Shown here: one piece after another, positions 8,593 through 18,719 of the stretch
Layout: each line of letters begins with the position of its first letter
How positions within the stretch are numbered: the first letter of the stretch is position 1
Origin: JAWSVE01 sp050789445
Lineage (GTDB): Bacteria; Pseudomonadota; Gammaproteobacteria; Pseudomonadales; Cellvibrionaceae
Length of the DNA: 64,000 nucleotides
Assembly (NCBI GenBank): GCA_050789445.1
Contig: JAILXR010000001.1
Coordinates: 310,001-374,000, forward strand
Direction: 5' to 3'
Position numbers and translations under genes: made by a program
The notes under the pieces: generated by a model
Told to the model about the DNA's origin: nothing
The model's database searches: none
What the model saw: only the letters and a program-made list of their open reading frames with translations

Positions 8593-10392
8593 GTGACAGA
8601 TCTAAGCCTAATTCGTAACTTTTCAATCATTGCTCATATTGATCACGGTAAGTCCACCATTGCTGATCGTTTCATTCAGATGTGTGGAGGACTCTCTGAA
8701 AGAGAAATGGCAGCACAAGTTTTAGATTCAATGGATATCGAGAGAGAGCGCGGTATTACCATCAAAGCTCAGTGTGTTCATTTAAAATACAATGCGAGAG
8801 ATGGAAAAACTTATGAGCTCAACTTTATTGATACTCCAGGGCATGTGGATTTTTCTTATGAAGTGTCTCGGTCATTGTCTGCTTGTGAAGGTGCTTTACT
8901 TGTTGTGGATGCAGCACAAGGTGTTGAAGCGCAATCAGTGGCAAATTGCTATACCGCACTAGAGCAGGGTTTAGAGGTCATTCCAGTCCTCAATAAAATG
9001 GATTTGCCTCAAGCAGAACCAGACAGAGTTAGCACAGAGATTGAAGATATTATTGGTATTGATGCCACTGATGCAGTTCAGTGCAGTGCTAAATCAGGTT
9101 TGGGAATGGAAGATGTTCTCGAGCGTTTAGTCGATATGGTCCCTCCTCCAGAAGGAGATGCGGATGCTCCTTTGCAGGCGCTAATTATTGACTCTTGGTT
9201 TGATAATTATTTAGGCGTGGTGTCATTAGTTCGAGTAAAGAATGGAACGCTAAACGTTAAAGATAAAATTATCACTAAGTCGATTGGCAAAGCTCATGTT
9301 GTTGACAGTGTTGGTGTATTTACTCCAAAGCTTTTAAAGCGGAAAGAGTTAAAGGCAGGAGAAGTAGGTTTTATTGTTGCGGGTATTAAAGACATTCATG
9401 GCGCTCCCGTGGGAGATACTATTACCCATAGCAAGACGCCAGAAATAGATGCTCTGCCCGGATTTAAGAAGGTAAAACCCCAAGTTTATGCCGGAATGTT
9501 TCCCGTTAGTTCTGATGATTATGAAACGTTTCGTGAAGCTCTCTCGAAGCTTACCTTAAATGATGCTTCATTATTTTATGAGCCTGAGAGTTCCGATGCA
9601 TTAGGATTTGGTTTCCGTTGTGGATTTTTAGGTATGCTCCACATGGAAATTATTCAGGAGCGATTAGAGAGGGAATACAATCTTGATCTAATTACGACTG
9701 CACCGACGGTTATTTATGAAGTGTTACAGAACAACGATGAAGTTATCAGCGTTGATAACCCATCGAAGTTACCTGATCCCGGCACAATTGCTGAAATGCG
9801 GGAACCTATCGTTGAAGCAAATATTCTAGTTCCTCAGGATTATCTGGGCCCTGTGATCACTTTGTGTGTTGAAAAGCGTGGTGTGCAAAAAGACATGCAA
9901 TACTTAGGTGGCCAAGTAGCACTTAAATATTTATTGCCGATGAATGAAGTGGTAATGGATTTTTTCGATCGGCTGAAATCTGTTAGTCGTGGATTTGCTT
10001 CTCTTGATTATAATTTTGTTCATTTTGAACCTGCTAAATTAGTACGACTTGATGTTTTGATTAATGGTGAGAAGGTAGATGCTTTAGCATTAATTGTCCA
10101 TAAAGATCTTGCGCAATCAAAAGGGCGGTCGTTAGTTGAAAAAATGGCTGAACTTATTCAGCGGCAAATGTTTGATGTGGCTATCCAGGCGGCCATTGGT
10201 GGTCAAATTGTTGCTCGTTCTACCGTTAAAGCATTGCGTAAAAATGTGACCGCAAAATGTTACGGTGGCGATATTACTCGGAAGAAAAAATTACTAGAAA
10301 AACAAAAAGCCGGTAAAAAACGCATGAAACAAGTTGGCCGTGTTGAGATACCTCAGGAAGCATTTTTAGCTGTGCTCAAAGTTGATAGTTGA
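8593..10392 (+). CDS. lepA: Elongation factor 4 (LepA)
   Basis: LepA is a ribosome-associated translational GTPase (EF4) implicated in ribosome biogenesis and in back-translocation under stress. The 599-residue length matches the family exactly. It starts with GTG at 8593, and the first residues ([20 protein letters not shown]) leave little choice of start. G-domain motifs [17 protein letters not shown] and NKMDLPQA are present. So are the LepA-specific C-terminal domain with [18 protein letters not shown] and the basic tail [18 protein letters not shown]. Confidence 0.98.
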   Translation: MTDLSLIRNFSIIAHIDHGKSTIADRFIQMCGGLSEREMAAQVLDSMDIERERGITIKAQCVHLKYNARDGKTYELNFIDTPGHVDFSYEVSRSLSACEGALLVVDAAQGVEAQSVANCYTALEQGLEVIPVLNKMDLPQAEPDRVSTEIEDIIGIDATDAVQCSAKSGLGMEDVLERLVDMVPPPEGDADAPLQALIIDSWFDNYLGVVSLVRVKNGTLNVKDKIITKSIGKAHVVDSVGVFTPKLLKRKELKAGEVGFIVAGIKDIHGAPVGDTITHSKTPEIDALPGFKKVKPQVYAGMFPVSSDDYETFREALSKLTLNDASLFYEPESSDALGFGFRCGFLGMLHMEIIQERLEREYNLDLITTAPTVIYEVLQNNDEVISVDNPSKLPDPGTIAEMREPIVEANILVPQDYLGPVITLCVEKRGVQKDMQYLGGQVALKYLLPMNEVVMDFFDRLKSVSRGFASLDYNFVHFEPAKLVRLDVLINGEKVDALALIVHKDLAQSKGRSLVEKMAELIQRQMFDVAIQAAIGGQIVARSTVKALRKNVTAKCYGGDITRKKKLLEKQKAGKKRMKQVGRVEIPQEAFLAVLKVDS

Positions 10393-10431
10393 TTAATAAA
10401 GAAAGTGTCATGTATAAAGGTTTAAACAATA

Positions 10432-11331
10432 ATGGATATTAACTTTCCTCTGATTTTGGTGATCGCCGTTTTTACAACGGGTGCTATATGGTTATTTGAT
10501 TGGTTGTTCCTTTCTCGTAAAAGGAATGAGAAAATTCAGGCTGTTGAAAAGCAATTTTCTCATGTTTCTGAACCATCAGAATCTTCTTCTGAGGATAGCA
10601 GCAGTGATCAAAAACAACGGAATGCTTTTGAAAAAGCGAAGTCAGTGGCAGCTCAAGAGCCTTTGCTCGTTGAATATGCAAAATCTTTTTTTCCTGTATT
10701 GGCAATTGTTTTAGTACTACGCTCTTTCATTCTTGAGCCATTCCAAATTCCATCGGAATCGATGGTGCCAACGTTAGAAGTAGGCGATTTTATTTTGGTG
10801 AATAAATTTACCTATGGTATTCGTTTGCCTGTTATAAGAACTAAAGTCATTGATGTGAATGATCCTGAACGTGGCGATGTGATGGTCTTTTTTCCGCCTA
10901 ATGAGGATCGGTATTTTATTAAGCGTGTAATAGGATTGCCGGGCGATAAAATTTCTTATGTCAATAATGTGCTGACGGTGAATGGGGCAGAAATGATGCA
11001 AGAGTTTGTTCGTTCTGAAGGAGCTGGTAGTCGCCGCGAGCATTGTGCTCGAGCTAATAGCAGCTATCATGTCGTTAATGAAACACTGGGTGATCGTGTT
11101 CACCAAATGAGAAAGTGTGTTGTGCCAGGCGATTTAAGCCGGGACGATAATTATATTGTGCCTGAGGGGCACTATTTTATGATGGGCGATAATCGTGACA
11201 ATAGTTCCGATAGCAGAGTATGGGGCGCTGTTCCAGAAGAACGAATTGTTGGTAAAGCTTTTGCCATATGGATGCATTGGGAAGAAATGCTGAGTTTGCC
11301 TAGCTTTGGCCGAGTCGGTAGTATCCAATAA
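10432..11331 (+). CDS. lepB: Signal peptidase I
   Basis: LepB is an inner-membrane peptidase that cleaves Sec and Tat signal peptides. The 299-residue protein has an N-terminal transmembrane segment (about 5-27), a Ser-rich linker, and a second membrane segment near 85-100. The catalytic Ser-Lys dyad is visible: S110 in PSESMVPTL and K164 in YFIKRVIGLPGD. The C-terminal box GDNRDNSSDSR is also present. It lies 40 bp after lepA, the classic lepA-lepB pair. Confidence 0.97.
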   Translation: MDINFPLILVIAVFTTGAIWLFDWLFLSRKRNEKIQAVEKQFSHVSEPSESSSEDSSSDQKQRNAFEKAKSVAAQEPLLVEYAKSFFPVLAIVLVLRSFILEPFQIPSESMVPTLEVGDFILVNKFTYGIRLPVIRTKVIDVNDPERGDVMVFFPPNEDRYFIKRVIGLPGDKISYVNNVLTVNGAEMMQEFVRSEGAGSRREHCARANSSYHVVNETLGDRVHQMRKCVVPGDLSRDDNYIVPEGHYFMMGDNRDNSSDSRVWGAVPEERIVGKAFAIWMHWEEMLSLPSFGRVGSIQ

Positions 11332-11418
11332 ATTGGCGATATTACTATTATAAATAGCCAATATTGTAATCATTCATTGTTTATTCAAATCGTTGGAAGC
11401 AATAGTCGGAGATGTTGT

Positions 11419-11832
11419 ATGAAATCACTCAAAAGACAACGTGGTATATCATCATTAGGATGGTTGGCTATATTAATGGCATCAGGATTTTTTTTGATGT
11501 GTGGTTTTAAAGTTATTCCATTGTACGCAGATAATATTTATATGAAGAATAGTTTAAAAAGCCTTTCGCAGCTGGAAAATCCTGAGGGTGGTTTTGAGGG
11601 GGTTACCAATGGTGAAATTAAAGCTCAGTTGAACAATTTCAACATGGTTAATAACATTCGTAACCCTGAAGCGAACAATATTAAAATTGAACGTTTTAAA
11701 AACAAATTTCTTGTGAACCTTAATTACGAACGCCGCGTTCCTCTTTTTTATAATATCGAAGTGGTGACAACGTTTAAAAACCAATTCGATAGCTCTCGTC
11801 CTCATGAGTGTTGCACGCCAGCCAGTGAATGA
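11419..11832 (+). CDS. DUF4845 membrane-anchored protein
   Basis: This 137-residue protein has one N-terminal transmembrane segment (LGWLAILMASGFFLMCGFKV) and a small periplasmic domain ending in NLNYERRVPLFYNIEVV. That matches DUF4845 proteins, which sit between lepB and rnc in Pseudomonas-type genomes. The frame is open back to 11377, but the ATG at 11419 follows a GGAG and gives the family-typical start KSLKRQRGISSLGW. Its 3' end overlaps rnc by 29 bases. The function is unknown. Confidence 0.85.
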   Translation: MKSLKRQRGISSLGWLAILMASGFFLMCGFKVIPLYADNIYMKNSLKSLSQLENPEGGFEGVTNGEIKAQLNNFNMVNNIRNPEANNIKIERFKNKFLVNLNYERRVPLFYNIEVVTTFKNQFDSSRPHECCTPASE

Positions 11833-12514
11833 TATTTCTGAACAAAAGCTGATTCGTGTCTTGGGTTATACCTTCAGTAATCTCAATTTATTTAGGCAGG
11901 CACTGACACACAGAAGTGTAGGCGCGGTTAACAATGAGCGCCTAGAATTTCTTGGCGATTCATTATTAAATACTATTATTGCGGAAGCACTTTTTGAAAA
12001 ATTTCCCAGGGCTAAAGAAGGCCAGCTGAGCCGTATGCGAGCACAGCTTGTTAAAGGAGATACCTTGGCGGAAGTTGCTCGCGAATTTAATATTGGTGAT
12101 TGTTTGATTTTAGGTGAAGGTGAAATGAAGAGTGGAGGGCATCGACGTTCTTCGATCCTAGCTGATACCGTAGAAGCTTTACTTGCCGCTATATATCTTG
12201 ATTCAAATTCAAATTTCGAGGTTTGTCGAGAGCGAGTCCTTGATTGGTTTTCTAATCGGTTGCATACGATTAGCCTTACTGAAACCCAAAAAGATGCGAA
12301 GTCACAACTTCAGGAATACTTGCAGGGTCGAGGTGCTCCATTGCCTGAATATGAGATAGTTCAAACAGACGGTGCCGCTCATGAGCAACAGTTTACAGTG
12401 AGCTGCAAAGTTAGCTTGTTGAGTGAACCTGTTATTACCATTGCACATAATAAGCGACAAGCTGAAAAAGCAGCAGCGTCAATAGCATTACAAAAATTAG
12501 AATCTTTACCATGA
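11804..12514 (+). CDS. rnc: Ribonuclease III
   Basis: RNase III is a double-strand-specific endoribonuclease that processes rRNA and mRNA. The 236-residue protein has the catalytic signature [11 protein letters not shown], the second acidic site near [13 protein letters not shown], and a C-terminal dsRNA-binding domain from about residue 160 ([14 protein letters not shown], ending [15 protein letters not shown]). The start lies inside the DUF4845 gene, and the stop overlaps the era start in an ATGA, indicating translational coupling. Confidence 0.98.
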   Translation: MSVARQPVNDISEQKLIRVLGYTFSNLNLFRQALTHRSVGAVNNERLEFLGDSLLNTIIAEALFEKFPRAKEGQLSRMRAQLVKGDTLAEVAREFNIGDCLILGEGEMKSGGHRRSSILADTVEALLAAIYLDSNSNFEVCRERVLDWFSNRLHTISLTETQKDAKSQLQEYLQGRGAPLPEYEIVQTDGAAHEQQFTVSCKVSLLSEPVITIAHNKRQAEKAAASIALQKLESLP

Positions 12515-13425
12515 GTGATGAAAACTTATTAAAGAATCAATCGCGATGTGGTTATGTCGCCATTGTTGGTAGACCTAATGTGGGTAAATCTACATTATTA
12601 AACCATATTCTTGGTCAAAAACTTTCAATAACTTCTAGAAAGCCACAAACAACAAGACATAATGTTCTTGGTATTAAAACCGAAGGTGATATTCAAGCAA
12701 TTTATGTTGATACACCAGGGCAGCATTCTGGACAGAAAAAAGCGATTAATCGATACATGAATAAAGTGGCTGTATCGGCAATGCTTGATGTGGATGTTGT
12801 TGTGTTTGTTGTGGATAAAATGATTTGGACAGAGCAAGATGATCAGGTTGCGGAGGCCTTAGCGCATTCTAAAAGTCCGGTGATTTTAGCGATCAACAAA
12901 ATCGATCAGCTTCCTAAAAAAGAAGATTTGCTTCCTCATCTTAAAGGGCTTTCCGAAAAACTCAGTGTCGCAGAAGTTGTCCCTTTGTCAGCATTGAAAA
13001 ATGATAATCTTGATCGACTGGAAACGCTTATAGCTTCATATTTACCGAAACAGCAACACTTGTTTGATGAAGATCAAATAACAGATCGAAGTGTAAAATT
13101 TTTAACGGCGGAAATTATTCGTGAGAAAATCACTCGGCAATTAGGGGATGAGCTTCCATACCAAGCTGCGGTTGAAATAGAAGAGTTTAAAGATAAGGAA
13201 AATGTTACCCAGATAAGTGCAGTTATTTTGATTGAACGTAAAGGGCAAAAAAACATCATTATCGGCGATGGGGGCTCTAGGCTTAAATTAATTGGCCAAG
13301 AGGCAAGGATTGAGATAGAGAATTTAATTGATCGAAAAGTTATGTTGAAGCTTTGGGTTAAAGTAAAATCAGGATGGTCTGATGATGAGCGAGCGTTACG
13401 CAGTTTAGGTTTTGACGACGTATAA
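12511..13425 (+). CDS. era: GTPase Era
   Basis: Era is an essential GTPase that binds 16S rRNA during 30S maturation. In the 304-residue protein the G motifs are GRPNVGKST (G1), DTPGQH (G3) and NKID (G4), followed by SAL (G5). The C-terminal KH RNA-binding domain holds [17 protein letters not shown] and ends with [18 protein letters not shown]. The four-base overlap with rnc is the standard rnc-era coupling. Confidence 0.98.
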   Translation: MSDENLLKNQSRCGYVAIVGRPNVGKSTLLNHILGQKLSITSRKPQTTRHNVLGIKTEGDIQAIYVDTPGQHSGQKKAINRYMNKVAVSAMLDVDVVVFVVDKMIWTEQDDQVAEALAHSKSPVILAINKIDQLPKKEDLLPHLKGLSEKLSVAEVVPLSALKNDNLDRLETLIASYLPKQQHLFDEDQITDRSVKFLTAEIIREKITRQLGDELPYQAAVEIEEFKDKENVTQISAVILIERKGQKNIIIGDGGSRLKLIGQEARIEIENLIDRKVMLKLWVKVKSGWSDDERALRSLGFDDV

Positions 13426-13567
13426 CGGAAAGGCTAGAACATTGTTAATCCCTGAGATATATTGCTCTAAACCGCCTAATAAAAATTTATAGTCTTGTCA
13501 TTATCTCTGTTAAGTAATTTTTTACCATCTTTTTGTTATCCTTATAAAAGCTCCAAAGAGTTTTCAG

Positions 13568-14317
13568 ATGTCAGAAGCGAGAGTTCAATTACAACCCAGT
13601 TTTGTTTTGCATTCTCGCCCTTTTCGCGATTCCAGTCTTCTTGTAGATGTTTTGACAGCTGATTATGGCCGAATATCACTGATAGCAAAGGCCCAAAGGC
13701 AAACACGAAATAGACAGTCAAAACCGCTACATCCTTTTACGGAGTTACTTTTATCGTGGCAAGGAAAGTCAGATTTAAAAAGCCTTACCGCCTCTGAAAC
13801 AAAAAAAATATCCCCACCTTTGATTGGTCGAAACCTCTATGCAGGTTTTTACGTGAATGAGCTTCTTTTAAGGATTGTTCCACAATATGATGCTTGTCCT
13901 GAGTTATACAGTATTTATCATCAGTTTATTGAAGAGCTTTCTTCTTTGTCGGTTGAAAATAATCTGACGTTAGAGCCTGTGTTGAGAAAAATAGAATTCG
14001 AAATGCTGGATGCATTGGGCTATGGCGTTTCATTTGAATATCAAGGGGACGGTAAGGAAGAGATTAAAGCTTCTCTTACTTATGGTCTTGATCCAGAATT
14101 AGGTTTTTTTTCTGTTTCTGGTTCTAGAGAGAAGATGTCTGTGAGGGATCAAACACGGTTTTTTTTAGGTGAGGAAATAATGGCGATAGGGAAAAGTGAT
14201 TTTAATAAACCTTCTGTGATGAAAGCCGCAAAACAATTGGCTCGAATCGTTTTAGCTCCACACATCGGTAAACGTCCGCTTAAAAGTAGAGAATTATTTA
14301 AGCGATTGAAACGTTAA
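13568..14317 (+). CDS. recO: DNA repair protein RecO
   Basis: RecO works with RecR to load RecA onto SSB-coated single-stranded DNA at gaps. The 249-residue protein has the OB-fold N-terminus (VLHSRPFRDSSLLVDVLT), the GRISLIAKAQRQ segment and the helical C-terminal half with KIEFEMLDALGYG. No zinc-finger cysteines are visible, as in other gammaproteobacterial RecO. It completes the rnc-era-recO series; pdxJ, which often follows, is replaced here by a convergent histidine kinase gene. Confidence 0.94.
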   Translation: MSEARVQLQPSFVLHSRPFRDSSLLVDVLTADYGRISLIAKAQRQTRNRQSKPLHPFTELLLSWQGKSDLKSLTASETKKISPPLIGRNLYAGFYVNELLLRIVPQYDACPELYSIYHQFIEELSSLSVENNLTLEPVLRKIEFEMLDALGYGVSFEYQGDGKEEIKASLTYGLDPELGFFSVSGSREKMSVRDQTRFFLGEEIMAIGKSDFNKPSVMKAAKQLARIVLAPHIGKRPLKSRELFKRLKR

Positions 14318-14348
14318 CCTAGAACAAAAAAAATCCGTCAATTACCAT

Positions 14349-17195
14349 TCAAGTAAAAATTCTAAGTGAGTTCTTTTTTTCTAATTCAAATAGAATGTCT
14401 AGATCGTAATCATTTTGCCAGTTTAATAGCTGAGAAATAGCTTCTAATAAAGTAGTAATATGATGATGGATGTTCTCATAATTCTTTTTGCGTAAAAGTT
14501 CATCTAGTTTTGCACTGCTTGTTTTTAAAGTGGGGACACCACAATAGCTAGAGCCGCCATTAAGCTTATGAACTATTTTTTCTAGCGCTTCAAAATTTTG
14601 ATTTTTATATGTTTCTATAATTTCTTTTTTGTCTTGCTCCAAACCTGAAAGCAACATGGAGAGCATGTCTCGTGCTAACTTTGGCTTATTGTTACTGAGC
14701 TGTAAACATTTTTCAATATTGACAGGTGGCTCATTTGACGCAGCCATTATTCCCGTAATTGTTGGCGTTGCTAGATCTGATGCAGTTGATGCTGCGGATG
14801 TATTTTTTTGTTGAGGTAATGTTTTTCCAGCTTGGTGATTTGAATGTGTCCAGCGTTGAATGATATGAATTAATTGTCCTTCTGAAACGGGTTTGCTCAA
14901 ATAGTCATCTAATCCAGCCAGTAATAATTCAGCTTTTTGATCCGTCATGGCGTGAGCTGTTAAAGCGACAATTGGAGTTCTTTCATTATTTTTTTCTATT
15001 TTACGTATGCGTCGAGTAGTTTCCAGTCCATCGATTCCCGGCATTTGAATATCCATAAAAATCAGATCAAATACGGATGGCAGATATTTTTCTAAAGCTT
15101 CTTCGCCATTTTCAGCTAAGGTTACCTCGGCACCCAAATCTGTTAGTAATTCACCGATGAGTTGTAAATTTGCAGGGTTATCATCGACAGCTAAAATGCG
15201 AGGTTTAATTTTTTCATCGAGGTGAAGTTGTTCGTGGTTTAATTCATTCGGATTAATGGTTAAATCTAATAATGCGTTATATATACTGTCATGAGTTAAT
15301 GGTTTGTGTATAAAAGCCGCACACTGTTCGTCGATGGCATCGTCGTAATCGAGATCGCAGCCAGGCATTGCCAAAAAAATAAACTTGCACTGCCGTTTTT
15401 TAAGTGAGTTAAATGTTACATTTTTCTTTGCCCAGCGGCGAGCATCCGATTTATCAGAAATATCCCATATGATCGTATGAAATCCCCGGGTAGTGGATTG
15501 TTCGTCAATAGCTTTTTTTATGCCGCTTTCCCCAATAACAACGCAATAGTCGACCTTCCATTGTTTAAAATAAGATTTCAATTGCTCAACAATCATTGCG
15601 TTATCTTCACAGATTAAGACGCGTTTTCCGGCAAGTTGCTTCGTCTCTTTCGTTTCACCAATTATATTTGTGTCAATGCCAAATCTGGCCGTAAACCAAA
15701 AGGTGGAGCCTGTGCCTATTTTACTATCGACATGAATATCACCTTGCATCTTTTCGATAAGGCCCTTGGCGACAGCGAGCCCTAATCCTACACCGCCTTT
15801 TCTTCGAGCGTTTGATGTATCCGCTTGAGTAAATGCATTAAACAATGTTTTTTGATGTTCAGGGCTGATGCCTGAACCTTGGTCAATGACACTAAATTTT
15901 AATTGAGTGTGATGAGTATCAGCATTTAATTGGCTAACGTTAACAATAATATTGCCTTTTTCTGAGAAATTAATGGCATTACTGATTAGGCTGTTAATAA
16001 TTTGTTTGAGTCTTAGTGCATCACCAAGAATTTCTAATGGCAAGTCTGGATCTATCAGAGTGATCAGTTGTAATTTTTTTTCTTGTGCCTGAAGAGCTAA
16101 TACTTGTAGTGTATCTTCAATGGCATCTCGTAAATTAAAAGGATTGTAATCTAGGACTAGCTGTCCTGTTTCCATTTTAGAAACGTCAAGGATATCGTTG
16201 ATTGTCGTTAGTAATCCTTGAGATGACTTTTGAATAGTTTGTAAATATTCTTGTTGTTGTGAACTTAACTTTGTTTTTGAAAGTAAGCCTGCAAAACCAA
16301 TAATGCCATTTATCGGTGTTCGGATTTCGTGGCTGGTATTCGCTAAAAATTCTGATTTTGCACTACTGGCTTCAAGTGCTTCTTTTCGTGCGAGATTAAG
16401 CTCGACATTTTGAATTTCGACAGTGTCTAATGTTTCTCGCAAATCCTCATTTGCTTGTTCCATATGGTGTTTTAAATCTTCCTGAGCTCTGCTTAGCGAA
16501 GTGGCAGTACGGTTAATACTGACAGCAAGATCTTGGAACGCCCAATTTTTAGGGATTTGAACGTTGACAGCTAAGTTCCCCACAGAGAGTTTTTTGAGCG
16601 CATCCCTGATGAGATTAAGTGGCTCATAGACTCTTTTGCTGTTTATTAAAATCATTAATATGCCAGCGAAAATAGCTGTTAAAGAAATGATCAGTGTAAA
16701 AAAAGCCATCTGATATTTTCTTGCATTAAAAGCATCGTGTGATACTTCGACCTGAACCCAGCCTAACACTTTTGGCCCATCGGTAGTGGTGACAGTTCGT
16801 GTGATGAGCGTTGAGTTATTTGAAACCATTTTTTCAGGAAGGGCTTGGATATGAGGCATGGTTTTGGTTTGTGGAAATAAAAATTCTGGCCCTGAGTGCG
16901 CGATTAATTTGCCATCTACGGCATAAATACTAGCCGCTCTAATAGAGGTTTCTTCAAGAGAGCCATCTAGCCCACGCTTAATACCTATTTTCATCTTGTC
17001 TGAAAGTTCACGACCCAACAGCTGACCCATAAAGCGCGCAATTTGTACGCTCCCTGTAATGCCTTTGTCTTCAATGTACTGATCTTGTTGTTTCCAGAAA
17101 AAAAATGTGAGGGCTGTCGCCAAAACAATAATGGCCACGATAATGGGCAGTAAAGTGAGCTGGAAAACACGTGAATTGAAGGACAAATTATTCAT
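14349..17195 (-). CDS. barA: Hybrid sensor histidine kinase BarA/GacS
   Basis: BarA/GacS is the membrane sensor that phosphorylates the UvrY/GacA response regulator and so controls the Csr/Rsm small-RNA switch. The 948 residues run in this order: transmembrane segments at about 13-34 and 164-185 around a periplasmic domain; HAMP (185-240); HisKA with H289 in NTSHEIRTP; HATPase (NAINFSEKG, GVGLGLAV); a degenerate receiver (about 524-635); an intact receiver with D715 in FMDIQMPG; and an Hpt domain with H876 in VHKLNGG. Proximity to cysM-relA-mazG matches Pseudomonas gacS and E. coli barA. Confidence 0.94.
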   Translation of the reverse strand: MNNLSFNSRVFQLTLLPIIVAIIVLATALTFFFWKQQDQYIEDKGITGSVQIARFMGQLLGRELSDKMKIGIKRGLDGSLEETSIRAASIYAVDGKLIAHSGPEFLFPQTKTMPHIQALPEKMVSNNSTLITRTVTTTDGPKVLGWVQVEVSHDAFNARKYQMAFFTLIISLTAIFAGILMILINSKRVYEPLNLIRDALKKLSVGNLAVNVQIPKNWAFQDLAVSINRTATSLSRAQEDLKHHMEQANEDLRETLDTVEIQNVELNLARKEALEASSAKSEFLANTSHEIRTPINGIIGFAGLLSKTKLSSQQQEYLQTIQKSSQGLLTTINDILDVSKMETGQLVLDYNPFNLRDAIEDTLQVLALQAQEKKLQLITLIDPDLPLEILGDALRLKQIINSLISNAINFSEKGNIIVNVSQLNADTHHTQLKFSVIDQGSGISPEHQKTLFNAFTQADTSNARRKGGVGLGLAVAKGLIEKMQGDIHVDSKIGTGSTFWFTARFGIDTNIIGETKETKQLAGKRVLICEDNAMIVEQLKSYFKQWKVDYCVVIGESGIKKAIDEQSTTRGFHTIIWDISDKSDARRWAKKNVTFNSLKKRQCKFIFLAMPGCDLDYDDAIDEQCAAFIHKPLTHDSIYNALLDLTINPNELNHEQLHLDEKIKPRILAVDDNPANLQLIGELLTDLGAEVTLAENGEEALEKYLPSVFDLIFMDIQMPGIDGLETTRRIRKIEKNNERTPIVALTAHAMTDQKAELLLAGLDDYLSKPVSEGQLIHIIQRWTHSNHQAGKTLPQQKNTSAASTASDLATPTITGIMAASNEPPVNIEKCLQLSNNKPKLARDMLSMLLSGLEQDKKEIIETYKNQNFEALEKIVHKLNGGSSYCGVPTLKTSSAKLDELLRKKNYENIHHHITTLLEAISQLLNWQNDYDLDILFELEKKNSLRIFT

Positions 17196-17662
17196 AAGCT
17201 TATAGGTTTTAGTGGTAAGGCAGAATCAAAATACTTTGCAGTCTATTAGGGTTGCATTGCCATTATTAGTTAATGGTTAGGGCCAGATTGACATGTTTAC
17301 AAAATTAAAACTAAAAAAAACAAAATAAGATCAATAAGTTAAATAAATCGAGTATATAAACGAATATGTGAATGCCATAATACTCCCTCGGTAAAGAGTG
17401 TCTAGCTATCAACATGATTCTTATAAATCAACAACCTTAGAGTGTGACGAGTTTTGGAAATTTGGGTGGTTTATTGACGTTCGCGAAATGGTTATGAGTA
17501 AGACTCATGCTAAAATAGGCACCTTATGTTTCTGATCTTGCTCTGAATGAGCAAATTGCTTTTACAGGTCATTTTTACGGATTAGAAGTCATGTCGTTTA
17601 ATTAATTAAAAACCTTTCTTTCCATCACTCCTTAATTGCAATCCCAAAAGAGCTTTATTTCT
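17196..17662. other. barA-cysM divergent intergenic region
   Basis: This 467-bp AT-rich stretch separates the divergent kinase and cysteine synthase genes. The upper part (17290-17380) is a run of A-rich sequence. The lower part holds a candidate cysM promoter, listed separately. The cysM frame is open back to a TTG at 17636, but that extension is not conserved in the family. No RNA gene was recognised. Confidence 0.5.
17494..17516 (+). promoter_or_regulatory. candidate cysM promoter with overlapping operator-like palindrome
   Basis: An extended -10 element TGCTAAAAT ends at 17516. A perfect inverted repeat ATGAGT-AAG-ACTCAT (17494-17508) lies directly upstream, where a regulator could block or assist polymerase. 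No good -35 box is spaced correctly, in keeping with an extended -10 promoter. The binding protein is unknown. Confidence 0.35.
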
Positions 17663-18550
17663 ATGGATTATATGACACTTGAATCTTGTATTGGAAATAC
17701 ACCACTTCTACGTTTACAGCGTTTACCTGGTAATACTAGTAATACGATATTGGTGAAGCTTGAAGGTAATAACCCTGCAGGTTCAGTAAAAGATCGTCCA
17801 GCATTATCAATGATATTGAGAGCTGAACAACGCGGTGAAATCTCCCCAGGTGATACGTTGATTGAAGCTACCAGCGGAAATACAGGTATTGCTTTGGCTA
17901 TGGTTGCTGCAACTAAGGGATATAAGATGAAGCTCATCATGCCAGAGCATATGACAGAAGAAAGAAAAGCCGCTATGGCTGCCTATGGCGCGGAATTGAT
18001 CCAAGTATCACAGAGTGATGGGATGGAAGGAGCGAGAGATTTGGCCCAATCTATGGAAGAGAAAGGGGAAGGGAAAGTATTAGATCAGTTTGCTAATCAA
18101 GATAACCCTAGAGCACACTATGAAAACACTGGCCCTGAAATATGGAAGCAAACTAATGGGCAGATTACACACTTCGTTAGCTCTATGGGAACAACAGGCA
18201 CCATAATGGGCGTTTCCCAATTTCTAAAAGAGCAGAACCCAAATGTTCAAATAATAGGGTTGCAGCCTGAAGAAGGTGCAAGTATTCCCGGTATAAGACG
18301 ATGGCCTGAGGCGTATCTACCTAAAATCTTCGATGCTACGCGTGTTGATAACATTATCAATATGCCTCAGTTACTGGCGGAAACAACGATGAAAGACCTA
18401 GCTCGACAGGAAGGAATTTTTTGCGGGGTTTCATCCGGTGGTTCTGTCGCGGGCGCTTTACAATTAAGTGAGCAGGTTGAAAACGCTGTTATTGTTGCCA
18501 TTGTTTGTGATCGGGGAGATCGTTATTTGTCATCAGGTTTATATAATTAA
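17663..18550 (+). CDS. cysM: Cysteine synthase B
   Basis: CysM is a PLP enzyme that makes cysteine from O-acetylserine and sulfide, or S-sulfocysteine from thiosulfate. The 295-residue product closely matches E. coli CysM: IGNTPLLRLQR at the N-terminus, the PLP lysine K43 in NPAGSVKDR, the phosphate loop ATSGNTGIALAM, and the CysM-specific EEGASIPGIRRWP and CDRGDRYLS. I chose the ATG at 17663 because the preceding nine codons are not family-like. It lies just upstream of relA; rlmD, commonly found between these genes, is absent from the interval. Confidence 0.95.
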   Translation: MDYMTLESCIGNTPLLRLQRLPGNTSNTILVKLEGNNPAGSVKDRPALSMILRAEQRGEISPGDTLIEATSGNTGIALAMVAATKGYKMKLIMPEHMTEERKAAMAAYGAELIQVSQSDGMEGARDLAQSMEEKGEGKVLDQFANQDNPRAHYENTGPEIWKQTNGQITHFVSSMGTTGTIMGVSQFLKEQNPNVQIIGLQPEEGASIPGIRRWPEAYLPKIFDATRVDNIINMPQLLAETTMKDLARQEGIFCGVSSGGSVAGALQLSEQVENAVIVAIVCDRGDRYLSSGLYN

Positions 18551-18719
18551 TAAACGATATCAGAGTTTAATATTTTATAAGCCTAAAAAGAAAAAAGTGC
18601 CAAACTGATTAAATGCACCCATTATATATTTCATAATTTTGGATAATTATTTCTTTATCAGTACGTGTTAAATGTACTGATTATGAATTGAAAAATAACA
18701 AAAAGAATTAGATAGCCTT

